From: Desmodus rotundus
Lineage: Eukaryota > Chordata > Mammalia > Chiroptera > Phyllostomidae
NCBI RefSeq assembly: GCF_022682495.2
Contig: NC_071392.1
Coordinates: 133,237,318-133,301,317, forward strand
Direction of reading: 5' to 3'
Length of the DNA: 64,000 bases
Shown here: in pieces, positions 1 to 11,071 of the stretch
Layout of the letters: every line of letters starts with the position of its first letter
Position numbering within the stretch: the first letter of the stretch is position 1
Position numbers and translations under genes: made by a program
Notes under the pieces: generated by a model
The model's database searches: none
Seen by the model: only the letters and a program-made list of their open reading frames with translations
What the model was told of the DNA's origin: nothing

Positions 1-931
1 TAATAACTCTTCTTCACAAATTTGAGAAATTACATGATATTATAATAGTGAAAATCTTTTCACACACATTATAGCCAATTAAGTCTCATTTTATCATAAG
101 AATAAATATAAAACCAGAAATATACAGACATTTCTTCATCACTTTATTTTACTATCCAACACTACAATAATAAAAGCAACTGAAGTTTAGTTTTATATCC
201 TTTTCTCGTTAGATGAATCCAAGGAAATAGAATCAGTATAATCTACTTTATAGCTGAAAGAATTCAGAAAGTCATGTTTCATTTTTGATGCATCAGACAC
301 CACCATTTCCAAAGTATTAAGAGGTCTTTAAATTCCATTATCAATATGAAAATTATGTGACACTGGATTTGAGATAACTACATGCTGTAGTCCACCTCTT
401 ACTAATTTTTGTAAATGCTGAGGGAACTGCATGAGACATAAATGTGAATAACTTTTAATCTTGAAATGTTAACAATATAATATGTTTTCTACAATGGATA
501 TAGACTACTAATAAAATCAGAAATAAAATTTGAAAAAAAAACCCATATACATTGCTAACAAAATACATAACATCACAGTACCCTTAAAGTCAGTACAGCT
601 TTAGGAAATGCAAGTTTTGGGGGTTTTTTCCACATTAAAAGATTTTAATTGTAATTGCATCAAAATAATCACATTTCACTTCAAATTATTTCTGAACACA
701 AGAGCCACAGTACCCTTTTATTGCTGTGAGTTGAGATACACCTTTGTTTGTACAAACACTTAAAACACTTAAAATCATTTATTAGGAAATTTTAAGCATC
801 TTACCAATAAAGTAGCATTAAGTATAAGAATAAAATTACTATTTTACTTAAAAATAATCAAAGGATATTTTGAAAGAGTCCATACAGCTTCCCCATGGAA
901 ATCCTCTGTACACGGCTCAGTAAGTACTTAC
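1..931. other. RALGAPA2 intron, no element recognised
   Basis: AT-rich intronic sequence downstream (in gene order) of the exon at 932-1070. I see no conserved coding block, no terminal repeats and no clear dispersed repeat. Confidence 0.6.
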
Positions 932-1070
932 CAAGTACAGGTTTGTAGATGTTTGTTAACTTAGTAAATGATGGGAATAAATGAGGAAGATAATACTTTC
1001 GAAACAATGTAAAAAGAAATTTAAAACCAGTATCTTGATTCTCCTTATTCTTCCACTCCAAGCTTGCAGC
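932..1070 (-). CDS. RALGAPA2: RALGAPA2 internal exon (about residues 223-268)
   Basis: The minus strand reads from an AG acceptor next to 1070 to a GT donor (gtaagtact) below 932. The 139 bases encode 46 full codons plus one base, including [20 protein letters not shown] and [20 protein letters not shown], which I recognise as the N-terminal part of Ral GTPase-activating protein subunit alpha-2. RALGAPA2 pairs with RALGAPB and stimulates GTP hydrolysis on RALA and RALB in the cytoplasm; the GAP domain itself is far downstream and outside the window. The paralogue RALGAPA1 has a different block here (SHFKK region), so alpha-2 fits better. The frame continues from the exon at 7781-7896, which ends on a complete codon. 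The acceptor (tatcccaag) has only a short pyrimidine run. An open frame runs through the donor into the intron and should not be mistaken for an independent gene. Confidence 0.93.
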
Positions 1071-1411
1071 CTTGGGATATGTGGAAAAAAATACATATAT
1101 TTACATTTCAAATTAATGTATACTAAACTGAAAATGTTATTATTAAAATTCCTATTGCAATTAAAAAACTGACAAATATTGATAATCATGTAATAAAATC
1201 ATATCTTAAAACTCAAAAGATGACAAAAATGAATATTTCAAAACAAAACAGCAACTATGTTAAAAAGAGCATTTTTACTGAGTATTAAAAAAATCATCCA
1301 ATGATGTCACTTCTTTTAAACTTGATCTCCGACATCATGCACCTATTTTTCCACATGTTCCTTGTAATGATTTAACACTCCTTATGCCCTTAAAACATCT
1401 AGTTAGATATA
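1071..1411. other. RALGAPA2 intron, no element recognised
   Basis: AT-rich intron between the exon and the first Ves SINE. Nothing identifiable. Confidence 0.55.
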
Positions 1412-1419
1412 ACAAGGTG

Positions 1420-1639
1420 TACATTCTTTTTAAAGATTTTATTTATTTATTTTTTAGAGAGACGGGAAGGGAGGGAGGAACATTTCTGTACGAGAGAAAC
1501 ATTAATTGGTTGCCTCTCCCACACACCCAACCAGCAACCTGGCCTGCAACCCAGGCATGTACCCTGACCAGGAATTGAACTGGTTGATCCTTTGATTTAC
1601 AGGATGACGCCTAACCCACTAAGCCATGCCAGTCAGGGC
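1420..1639 (-). mobile_element. Ves SINE (bat tRNA-derived), minus strand
   Basis: Read on the minus strand it starts with the tRNA-like head (ctgactggcatggcttagtg), has a B-box-like gttcaattcc region, and ends in an AT-rich tail after a purine-rich stretch. The direct repeat acaaggtg at 1412-1419 and 1640-1647 is the target-site duplication. Ves SINEs are restricted to bats, so this is one of the best taxonomic markers in the window. Confidence 0.85.
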
Positions 1640-1647
1640 ACAAGGTG

Positions 1648-3200
1648 CTTTTAATTTTTTATTTATTTTTAATGTTTTTATTGTTGGTGTATTACAGTTG
1701 TCCCAATATTCTCCTATTGCTCTCCCCTATCCCACCCTCCCACTTCCACAGTCAATCCCCACCCTGTTATCCATGTCCATGAGTCATTTATACTTGTTCT
1801 TTAACTAGACCCTTCCCCTTCTTTCCTACCTTACCCTCCACCCCCACCCCCAATTCCTCCCCTCTGGTCACTGTTCATATGTTGCTTGTTTCCATGCCAT
1901 TAGTTCTATTTTGCCCATTTTCTTTCTTTTGTTCATTAGGTTCCACCTACAGGTGAGATCATATGATATCTGTCTTTTGCCACCTGGTTTATTTCACTTA
2001 GCATAATACTGTCCAGTTCTATCCATGCTGTCCCGAAATGGAGCAGTTCCTTCTTTCTTTCTGCTGTGTAGTATTCCATTGTGAAAATGTACCATAGTTT
2101 TTTTTATCCACTCATTTACTTAGGTGCACTTAGGATGTTTCCAGCATTTGGCTATTGTAAATAATACTGCTGTGAACATTGGGGTGCACAGGTTCCTTTG
2201 AACTGGTGATGCATAATCCCAGCAGTGGAATTGCTGGGTCAAAAGGCAGTTCCATTTTTAATTTTTGAAGAAATTCTATACTGTTTTCCACAGTGGCCGC
2301 ACCAGTCTGCATTCCCACCAACAGTGCACTAGGGTTCCCTTTTCTCCTCATCCCCGCCAGTACTTGTTGTTTGTTGATTTTTTGCAATGGCCATTCTGAG
2401 AGGTGTGAGGGGACATCTCATTGTGGTTTTAATTTGCATCTCTCTGATCACTAGTGATGTTGAGCATCCTTTCATATACTATGGGCCTTGTGTATGTCTT
2501 CCTTGGAGAAGTCTGTTCAGATCCTTTGCCCACTTTTTAATTGGGTTGTTTGTTCTCCTGGCATTGAGTTATATGAGTTCTTTATATATTTTAAAGATCA
2601 AACCCGTGTCCAAGGTATTACTGTGGGCAAATATGTTTCCCCATATGGTTGGCTCCCTTTTCACTTTGATGCTGTTTTCTTTGGCTGTGTAGAAGCTTTT
2701 TAATTTGATGTAGTCCCATGTGTTTATTCTTTCCTTTATTTCCCTTGCCCTAGAGGATGTATCAGCAAAAATACTGCTACATGGGATACCTGAAATTTTA
2801 CTGCCTATGTTTTCCATTAGGACTTTCATGGTGTCGTGACTTATGTTCAAGTCTTCTATACATTTTGAGTTTATTGTGGTGTACAGTGTAAGTTGGTGGT
2901 CTAGTTTCATTTTTTTGCATGTACCATTCCAGATCTCCCAGCACCATTTGTTGAAGAGGCTATTTTTACTCCATTTTATGCCTCTGCTCTCTTTGTCAAA
3001 TATTAATTGACCACAGAGACATGGGTTTATTTCTGGGCTCTCTGTTCTGTTCCATTGATCTATATATCTGTTTTTATGTCAATACCAGATTATTTTGATT
3101 ACAGTGGTCTTGTAGTACAGTTTAATATCAGGTACTGTGATCCTTCCTACTTTGTCAAGATTGCTAAGTCTATGTGGGGTCATTTTTGGTTCCATATAAA
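1648..3200 (-). mobile_element. L1 3' part (ORF2 C-terminal half and 3' UTR), minus strand
   Basis: The plus strand begins with the reversed L1 tail (acagttgtccc, then C-rich 3' UTR) and continues into reversed ORF2. Minus-strand fragments such as DPAIPLLGLC and NVHSSIIYNS are typical of the L1 ORF2 C terminus; further up come the segments around MENIGSKISGIPCSSIF. The frame is broken by stops. The element does not end at 3200: it resumes at 5126 after a younger insertion. It is an inactive fossil. Confidence 0.85.
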
Positions 3201-5113
3201 CTATTTTAACATATTCTGTTGATTATGCTATTACAGTTATCCCATTTATTCCCCTCCACCCTGCACCACCCCTCCCACCAGCATCCCCACCCCAATTCAT
3301 GCCCACAGGTCGTACTTATAAGTTCTTTGCTTCTACATTTCCCATACTATTCTTAACCTACCCCTGTCTATTTTGTACCTACCATTTATGCTTCTTATAC
3401 CCTGCACATATTCCCCATATCTTTCCCCCACCCCCTCCCTTCTGATAACCCTCCATGTGATCTCCATTTCTGTGATTTTATTCCTGTTCTACTTGTTTGC
3501 TTAGTTTGTTTTTCTTTTTCTTTTAGGTTCAGTTGGTGATAGTTGAGTTTGTTGTCATTTCACTATTCATATTTTTGATCACCTTCTTTTTCTTAGATAA
3601 GTCCCTGTAACATATTATATAATAACAGCCTGGTGATGATGAACTTTAACTTGATCTTATCTGGGAAGCATTTTATCTGCCCTTCCATTCTAAATGATGG
3701 CTTTGCTAGAAAGAGTAATCTTGGATGTAGGTCCTTGCTTTTCATGACTTTGAATACTTCTTTACAGCCCCTTCTTGCCTGGAAGGTCTCTTTGGAGAAA
3801 TCAGCTGATAGTCTTATGGGAACTTCTTGATAGGTAACTCCCTCCTTTCATCTTGCTGCTTTTAAGATTCTCTCCTTATCTTTAATTTGGGCTAATACAA
3901 TTATGATGTGCCTTGGTATGTGCTTGCCTGGGTCCAACTTCTTTGGGACTCTCTGAGCTTCCCGGACTTCCTGGCAGTCTATTTCCTTTGCCAGATTGGG
4001 GAAGTTCTCCTTCATCTGTTTCCAGATAAGTTTTCCATTTCTTGGTCTTCCTCTTCTCTTATGGCCCCCCCCATGATTTGCTTGTTCGAACGTTTAAAGT
4101 TGTCCCAGAGGTTCCTAAGCCTCTCCTCAGTGTTTTGAATTCAAACTTTCTTCATTCTGTTTAGGTTGAATGTTTATTTCTTCCTTTTGCTCCAAATTGT
4201 TGATTTGAGTCTCAGTTTCATTCTCTTTCCTGTTGTTTCCCTGTATATTTTGCTTTATTTCATTTTGCATAGCCTTTACTTTTTCCTCTATTTTATGACC
4301 ATACTCAACCATTTCTGGGAACATCCTGATTACCAGTGTTTTGAACTCTGCACCTGATAGGTTGGCTGTCTCTTCATCACTTAGTTCTATTTTTGGAACT
4401 TTGATCTCTTCTTTCATTTGGGCCATATTATTGTGTCGTGGTGTACCCATTACTTTGTAAGAGGCAGAGCCTTAGGTATTCACCAGGTGGGGCAACCCAC
4501 ATTGCTGCATTGTGACACTGTATGTGTGGGAGAGGTCAGAGAGGGAACAATGCCACTTGTTTGGCTCTCGGTCAGTCTTCAGTCACTTACCCTGCTACCA
4601 ACAAACAAATTGGGCCCTTCTGGTGCTGATTCTTGGGTGGGTGGGCGGGCTTGTGCACATTCTGGCACCCTGTGGGTCTCTCCAACAAACTCTCCTGTGA
4701 GGCTGGGAGTTTCTTCCACTGTAGCAATTTCCACAGTTTTTTACAGCCAGAGGTTTTGAGGCTTAATTTCCCTGTGCTGGAACCCTGGGTTGTGCAGTCA
4801 GTCTGGCTCTCCAGTTGCTCCTCCCGGTTTATCCACACACAAATGTGGGACTACCTGGCCTGCCAGCTGCCTCACTCACAGAGTCCTCTAGCTGCTACCT
4901 TGCTGCAAGTCCTCTCCTCCCCAACTCCCCATCTTCTCCCTGCCTACCAGTCTGGATAAATGTTTCTTCTTTAAGTCCTTGGTTGTCAGACTTCCATACA
5001 GTTCAATTTTCTGGCAGTTCTCTTTATTTTTTGTTTTTAAAATTGCTGTTGTCCTTCTTTTGGTTTTGCAAGGAGGCAAAGTTCACTTACCTACTCCTCT
5101 ATCTTGGCCAGAA
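3201..5113 (-). mobile_element. Half-L1 (HAL1-like) element, copy A, full length, minus strand
   Basis: Read on the minus strand, it starts with the family 5' end (cttctggccaagataga), has a 5' UTR of roughly 690 bases, one ORF1 (3593-4426), and then passes straight into a G-rich 3' UTR and the tail gggataactgtaatagcata. No ORF2 is present between ORF1 and the 3' UTR. The 12-bp duplication gttccatataaa flanks it exactly (3189-3200 and 5114-5125), showing a single retrotransposition event into an older L1. Length is about 1.91 kb. It is the most diverged of the four full-length copies. Confidence 0.85.
3593..4426 (-). pseudogene. L1 ORF1 remnant of half-L1 copy A
   Basis: The minus-strand frame starts at Met-Ala-Gln-Met-Lys near 4426 and encodes the coiled-coil N-terminal part (ETANLSGAEFKTLVIRMFPE), a K/E/Q-rich middle, and the C-terminal RNA-binding part recognisable further down. 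The frame is broken: one stop falls after NEESLNSKH at 4127, and others follow. L1 ORF1p is a trimeric RNA-binding chaperone; this copy cannot make a complete one. Confidence 0.75.
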
Positions 5114-5125
5114 GTTCCATATAAA

Positions 5126-5185
5126 GTTTTGAAATGGTATTTTAATAGGGACTGCATTGAATCTAAAAAACTTAGAAAAGGCCAT
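5126..5185 (-). mobile_element. Continuation of the L1 split by half-L1 copy A
   Basis: After the duplicated site, the sequence resumes reversed L1 ORF2 (agggactgcattgaatct, the stretch that encodes the conserved IQSL/NAIP-type motif on the other strand). The host L1 is 5'-truncated a few dozen bases later. Confidence 0.7.
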
Positions 5186-6740
5186 TTATTATAAACACAA
5201 TTATGGAAACAAACCCTTGCAAAGATTTCATCCAATGTTACCTACATGCAAAATCAATATCAAAAGGTACAGCTATGGAATCCTGAAAAATGAAGCCTCC
5301 TTATTAAAAGCAATCCTCAGGATAGGATAAGCCAGGCCTGCCACCCCAGCTCCATATGTCAGCGAGTCTTTAGCACTTGTTATAACACAGAGTGCCCTAA
5401 GTAGTCTCCCAAATTCCTTCATAATGCAGCCCACGTAGAAAATGGCAATAGTCCAGTACCTAAGGTAAAGAAATGAGGAACTTAGCTGCCCCAGGGCAGA
5501 GAACCTCAGATCTGTAACCTGCCAGTTCTCTGGGATGAGCCAAGGCAGAAATTCTGCTCTGAGGACTCACCCCATAGACAGAAGAAAGGGAATGAGAGGG
5601 GGATGGCCATGCCCATACAATTCTGCACACAAAGGCTCAGTCCACCTAAAAACCTTCCACCATATCAATGGCATCCTTCCTCTAATGAAATCATGGGATA
5701 TTCATGACTTATCTGAGGTCACGCAGCTCATTAATAACACATCTAGAATGAAAACCCAAGTCTCCCAACACATCAAAGTTTGAGATACTGTATGCTGATC
5801 TGCCACTTCTGAAGATCCATGTAGAATGGGCCAGCAGAGCTAAAATGTAGAGGAGCTAAAATTCCAGAAGATGACAGAATACCCCAGTTGGGCTCTCAGG
5901 ATTTTGGAGTCCTGTGTTTCTGGTGCTGGTTAAAGGAAATGGGAGAGGAGACCAGATAAGATTACCCAGCAGGAGAGAATATTCAGAAAGAGTAGCCAAA
6001 AACTGAATCTTGAAGGACAGCAGAGAGAAACACAGTTCCGTAGTGGAAACTGGAAAGAAGTAAAAGGGAGAAGGAAAGCCAGAAGGAAATATCATCGAAG
6101 GAATCTCATAAAGGAAGCGTAGACTGTCAAGTTAACTGAAAAATTCAGTATGGCACAAACTTAAGAGTGTCCTCCCTGGACTTGACCATAAGAAACCCTT
6201 CATGGTGTTGGACTTCTTAGCAGTGACAGGACAGAGGCAGGTAATAGAGGGTATCAAGGAACATTAGAGGAGGAAGTGGACTTCACAGAGATTATTATGT
6301 CAACAAACTTGGTTGTGAAGTGAAGGACAAAGGTTGGACTATACCCAGGAGGAACTCAGAGACAAGAGAAGTGTTTGCTAAGAAAAAAGCACTCAGGAGC
6401 TTTTTTCAAACTATATCAATGGTCAGAAATACAGACCAAGAGACATAAATCACCTATTGAAATCATAAACTAATGATTTTAGTTTTGAATTCAGTTGGTA
6501 AAATAAGAGAAAGAAATTATGTGACATAAAGCAGGCTTGTGCTGATGGCACAATGAGGTAATTAAATATGCTTTTGTTCAAATCTCCCTGTCTGCTCTGC
6601 CTATTCCTGATCTAATATACTCATTCAGCTTCTGGGCCTACCTCATCCTCCACCTGTCTCACTAGCATAGAGATCAGGGTTAGGGAAAGAGTAAAGAGGC
6701 AAAAATAGTTTACTAGGCAATGGAATAATAGAAAAAAATA
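5186..6740. other. RALGAPA2 intron with possible old MIR trace
   Basis: Mostly unassigned intron. Around 5700-5790 the text (aggtcacgcagctcatta) looks like a reversed MIR SINE, but it is short. No gene seen. Confidence 0.4.
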
Positions 6741-6749
6741 TATATATAT

Positions 6750-7500
6750 AGGCCTCTGCCCCCAGTTGCTAGCACAGGGCCCTAAAACCCCTCTAACTTC
6801 CTAAGTTATGGGAGCACTAGGAACATCTTCTGTTCTATTGAGGTGACTCTGGGTGGGCTCCTGGATGGCTCCTGAATGAGGACTGATCACCAAAAAGACC
6901 AAGCCATGATTAGAACTTGGAATTTTTACATCCTAGCCGTCCCATTTCTCCAGAAATGAGAGAGGGACTGGAATTGGATTAATGATACATCATGCCTATG
7001 GGGGAAAAAAAACCTCCATAAAACCCAAATATAGCAGGGGTTTCAGGGGGCTTCCAGGTGGTTTAATACTTCCATGTACCAGACAGTGACACACCCCAAC
7101 TCCATGGGGACAAAAGCTCTTGTGCTCTGGCCTTTTCCTTCATGTAGCTGTTCATCTGTAGCCTTTATCATATTCTTTAAACTAGTAAACATGAGTAAAT
7201 GCTACCCTGAGTTCTCTGAGCTCCTCTAATAAATTAATCACATCTAAAGATGCAGTCATAAGAAGCTCTGATTTGTAGCCAAATCAGACAGAAGTTGTGG
7301 GTAACCCGGGGAACTTCTACTTGTGATTGGTGTCTGAATAGGATGGAAATAGTGTTAGAGGACTAAGATCTTAACATGTGGGCTCTGTGCTATCTCCAGG
7401 TAGACAGTGTCAGAACTGAGTTAAATTGTGGGACCCCAGGTATTGTCACAGAGAATTGCTTGTTGAGGGTAAAAACCCCTCACATTTGGTGACCAGAAGC
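6750..7500 (+). mobile_element. Old LTR element, probably an ancient endogenous retrovirus LTR
   Basis: The segment resembles an old mammalian LTR from memory: acttggaatttt, ccaactccatggggacaaa, ctgtagcctttatcatat, taaactagtaaacatgagta and gagaattgcttgttgag in the expected order. I cannot name the Repbase family with certainty and the edges are approximate. Confidence 0.45.
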
Positions 7501-7780
7501 ATCACATGTGAACTGTTTTATGAAAATGTGGTAATAATATTAAAGTAAAGGAGATACACAGACAGAGAATTGAACTTTTCCTTTTACATGCACACTCAGT
7601 GTGTATGCCTGGAATCGGCTGAAGTGATTTGGCCAGACTCTATGTTTAGTGAAACAGCACACAAAATCACCACAAATAAAAAGCAAAATAGAAAATGTGA
7701 GCAAACAAAAAGAAAAGAGACAATGTTTTCTCTTTCCTACTGAGAATAAGAATGCTTAATTATCTACGATTTGCTCTTAC

Positions 7781-7896
7781 CTGAATAACCATATGTTTCA
7801 ATAGTATTTGAAGAAAAAAGCATGTTTGGTCCTCAGCTATCTTTTCTGCTGATATGGCTGGCAGGAGTGGAGTGATTTCTTCCGGATATATCTTTG
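7781..7896 (-). CDS. RALGAPA2: RALGAPA2 internal exon (about residues 184-222)
   Basis: On the minus strand a ctgcag acceptor precedes 7896 and a gtaagagcaa donor follows 7781. The 116 bases give two bases completing an Ala codon, then 38 codons containing [15 protein letters not shown] and [20 protein letters not shown]. These are diagnostic of RALGAPA2; the alpha-1 paralogue diverges strongly in this block. The split codon pairs with the single G left by the exon at 10721-10898, and the exon ends in phase 0, as the next exon needs. No named domain is known here; the segment belongs to the long helical N-terminal part of the subunit. Confidence 0.95.
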
Positions 7897-8205
7897 CTGC
7901 AGAGTGGAAAATAATGAGAGTCTTTCATCAAAGTTAAATTTTAAACAGGGTTTTTAAAAAATGGCCTCTACTAAAATACATCTATACATTTATTAGAACT
8001 GCTCATATGGACCAAACCAATGTGCATGAAGGGCTTAGAAGCATGATACAGAAGCCACGAAGCCACCTCTCCCACTGCACCATTCTTTTCCCTTTCAAAT
8101 TCTGCTTTGGTCAGCCTAACATCAACTACCTGTCATTTGGCAATAAAAGTGATAGGCAGTTATAAATCAATGGCCCTAACAGGACACACATGGCTGCCAT
8201 TAATA
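7897..8205. other. RALGAPA2 intron, no element recognised
   Basis: Short intronic stretch between the exon and half-L1 copy B. Nothing identifiable. Confidence 0.5.
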
Positions 8206-8214
8206 GTACCATGA

Positions 8215-10243
8215 CTTCCGGCCAAGATGGAGGTGTAGGTAGACACCCTGTGCCTCCTTGCACAACCAAAAGAAGGACAACAACAATTTAATAACAAAAA
8301 ACAACCAGAACTGACAGAAAATCAAACTGTATGGAAGTCCGACAACCAAGGAGATAAAGCAGAAACATTCATCCAGTCTGGTAGGAGGGGAGGAGATACG
8401 CAGCTTGGTGGAGAGGACTCCTGGCAAAATGGTGGCTGGCGGTACCAGCGAGGTGGTGGATTGTGGAGCTGGATGATCCAGGCTGCAGCTGTCTGGCAAG
8501 GAGCTGCTAGAGGATCCTGCAAGGTGGTGGCTGGCAGATCCTGCAGTCCCACATTCACGTGCAGATAAAACAGGAGGAACAAAGGCAGAGCGAAACAGAC
8601 TGCGCAACTCCAGGGCTCCAGCATGCGGAAATAAAGCCTCAAACCACTGATTGAAAACCCCTTGGGTTTTGAGGCGGCAGCGGAAGAAACTCCCAGCCTC
8701 ACAGGAGAGTTCATTGGAGAGACCCATAGGGTCCCAGAATGTACACAAACCCACCCACACGGGAATCAGCACTAGAAGGGCCCACTTTGCTTGTGGGTAG
8801 CGGGGAAAGTGACTGAAAGCCACCAGAGAGCTGAGCAAGCACCAGTGTTCCCTCTGGGACCTCTGCCCCACATGCAATGTCACCGCACAGTACTGTGGGT
8901 AGCCCCGCCCAGGTGAATACCTAAGGCTCCACCCCTTTACATAAGAGGTGAGCCAAGACAAAAAAAAAAAAAAAAAAGAGTCCCACAGGAAAGAACAGAT
9001 CAAAGCTCCAGAAAAAATACAACTAAGCAACAGAAGTTGCTTAGAAGACACAGAAGACACAGCCAACCTATCAGATGCACAGTTCAAAACACTGGTAATC
9101 AGGAAGCTCACAGAATTGGTGGAATTTGGTCACAAAATAGATGAAAAAATGAAGGATATGCTAAGTGAAATAAGGGAAAATGTACAGGGAACCAATAGTG
9201 ATGGAAGGAAACCGAGACTCAAATCAACGATTTGGACCAGAAAGAAGGAAGAAACATCCAACCAGAAAAGAATGAAAAACAAGAATTCAAAAAAATGAGG
9301 AGAAGCTTAGGAATCTCCAGGACATCTTGAAACGTCCCAACATCTGAATTATAGGGGTACCAGAGGAGAAGAGGAAGAACAAGAAATTGAAATTTCTTTT
9401 GAAAAAATAATGAAGGAGAACTTCCCCAATCTGTCAAAGGAAATAGACTTCCAGGAAGTCCAGGAAGCTCAGAGAGTCCCAAAGAAGCTGGACCCAAGGA
9501 GGAACACACCAAGGCACATCATAATTACATTACCCAAGATGAAACAGAAGGAGAGAATCTTAGAAGCAGCAAGAGAAAAGGACACCATTACCTATAAAGG
9601 AGTTCCCATAAGACTGTCAGCTGATTTCTCAAAAAAGACCTCACAGGCAAGAAGGGTCTGGAAAGTATTCCAAGTCATGAAAGGCAAGGACCTACATCCA
9701 AGATTACTGTATCCAGCAAAGCTATCATTTAGAGTGGAAGGGCAGATAAAGAGCTTCTCAGATAAGGTCAAGTTAAAGGAGTTCATCAAAACCAAGCTCT
9801 TATTATATGAAATGTTAAAGGGATTTATCTAAGAAAAAGAAGATAAAAAATATGAACAGCAAAAATGACAGCAAACTCCCAGTTATTAACAACCACACCT
9901 AAAACAAAAACAAAAACAAACTAATCAAACAACTAGAACAGGAACAGAATCATAGAAATGGAGATCACATGGAGGGTTATCAACAGGGGAGTGGGAGGGG
10001 GAGAGAGGGGGAGAAGGTACAGAGAATAAGTAGCATAAATGGTAGGTAGAAAATAGACAGGGGAAGAGTAAGAATAGTGTAGGAAATGTAGAAGCCAAAG
10101 AACTTATATGTATGACCCATGGACATGAACTAAAGTGGGGGAATGTGGGCGGGAGGGGGTGTGCAGGGAGGAGGGGAGTGAAGGGGGGAAAATGGGACAA
10201 CTGTAATAGCATAATCAATGAAATATATTAAAAGAAAAAAAAT
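8215..10243 (+). mobile_element. Half-L1 (HAL1-like) element, copy B, full length
   Basis: Starts with cttccggccaagatggaggt and carries a 5' UTR of about 730 bases, an A-run, ORF1 (8970-9832), then directly a G-rich 3' UTR and the tail gggacaactgtaatagcata. Flanking repeats gtaccatga (8206-8214) and gtcccatga (10244-10252) are a 9-bp duplication with one change. The 5' UTR minus strand has a long open frame (8200-9111) shared with the other copies; it looks like chance openness, with no recognised protein. Confidence 0.85.
8970..9832 (+). pseudogene. L1 ORF1 remnant of half-L1 copy B
   Basis: The N-terminal frame includes DTANLSDAQFKTLVIRKLTE; the C-terminal frame (from about 9410) has TPRHIIITLPKMKQKERILE and GVPIRLSADFSKKTSQARR, matching the RNA-recognition and C-terminal domains of L1 ORF1p, and ends LLYEMLKGFI-stop. 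The two halves are in different frames, with stops between 9298 and 9410. The initiating ATG seen in copies A and D is absent here (the site reads gtccca). Confidence 0.8.
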
Positions 10244-10252
10244 GTCCCATGA

Positions 10253-10720
10253 AGCATTTACTGTCCTCCCGTTTATGTTGCATGAAAATACACAGCTAAC
10301 AAAAGAACCCCCCAAAAACAAAAAACACATGGATGAGCAGATGAATGAAACAATAACAATGAGGACAACAGACAGTAAATAGTTTGGATAGTGGATCTGG
10401 ATTGCATTAACAGGCACAAAAATACTCCAGACATACCAACTGTCCACTTCCTGCTATTGCCACCATCTGTCCTACTCCCTTCCATTCCTGTTCCCACCAC
10501 ATCGGTAAATTTCTCTTGCCATCATTTCATATAAAATAGGTTCAATTCTTTCAATTCAAATGTGTATAAGAATCTACCATGAATATGAATGGGAAATAAT
10601 TCCTGTTCAAAATTCATTTATGAAATCAAGATTTCTATTCAAGAAAATGGCAAACCAAGGAATTCCTCAATGTGACTTCAAGAGTCATTTCAACCTGTAA
10701 GATCTGCTCACATCACTCAC
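10253..10720. other. RALGAPA2 intron, no element recognised
   Basis: Intron between half-L1 copy B and the 178-base exon. No repeat or gene recognised. Confidence 0.5.
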
Positions 10721-10898
10721 CATCAGCTATACTAGGGCTTGGACTGATGAGTGTCTCCAGAGTACAGGGCCCTCTGGAGGACATGATCGCTGGGAAACCA
10801 GGCACGAGGCAAGCAAAAATCAGCACCTGCTCTTCTGCACAGTTTGTCTGAAGTGCTTGAAGCCACAGAAGAAACAACCTGATTCCTTCACATCTTAT
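10721..10898 (-). CDS. RALGAPA2: RALGAPA2 internal exon (about residues 125-183)
   Basis: The minus-strand acceptor is a T-rich tract ending in tttttttag just above 10898; the donor is gtgagtgatg below 10721. The 178 bases carry 59 codons plus one base. Recognisable stretches are [36 protein letters not shown] and [12 protein letters not shown]. The first block is shared by the alpha-1 and alpha-2 paralogues, whereas [12 protein letters not shown] points to alpha-2. There is no stop or frameshift. The preceding exon ends on Lys at phase 0 and the following exon starts by completing the split codon, so the coding frame is intact. Confidence 0.96.
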
Positions 10899-11071
10899 CT
10901 AAAAAAAATAAAAGCAACAAAATTAAACATATGTACTTGTGGAAATGCATTGCAATGCAGCATCAGTTCTGAGAAAGAAAAACTAGAAGTGAAAGGTATT
11001 GTTAAAGCACTGCGCTAAGCTCTTTACTTGGTGACAAGTAAGTAAGGATGCTGCAATACAGCACAAGGCTT

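Noticed and set aside
858..1061. A minus-strand open frame of 67 codons treated as a small gene
   Set aside because: It is the RALGAPA2 exon at 932-1070 read through its donor into the intron; the extra C-terminal residues are intronic.
2130..2910. Minus-strand open frames that could be read as separate small genes
   Set aside because: They are stretches of reversed L1 ORF2 between stops.
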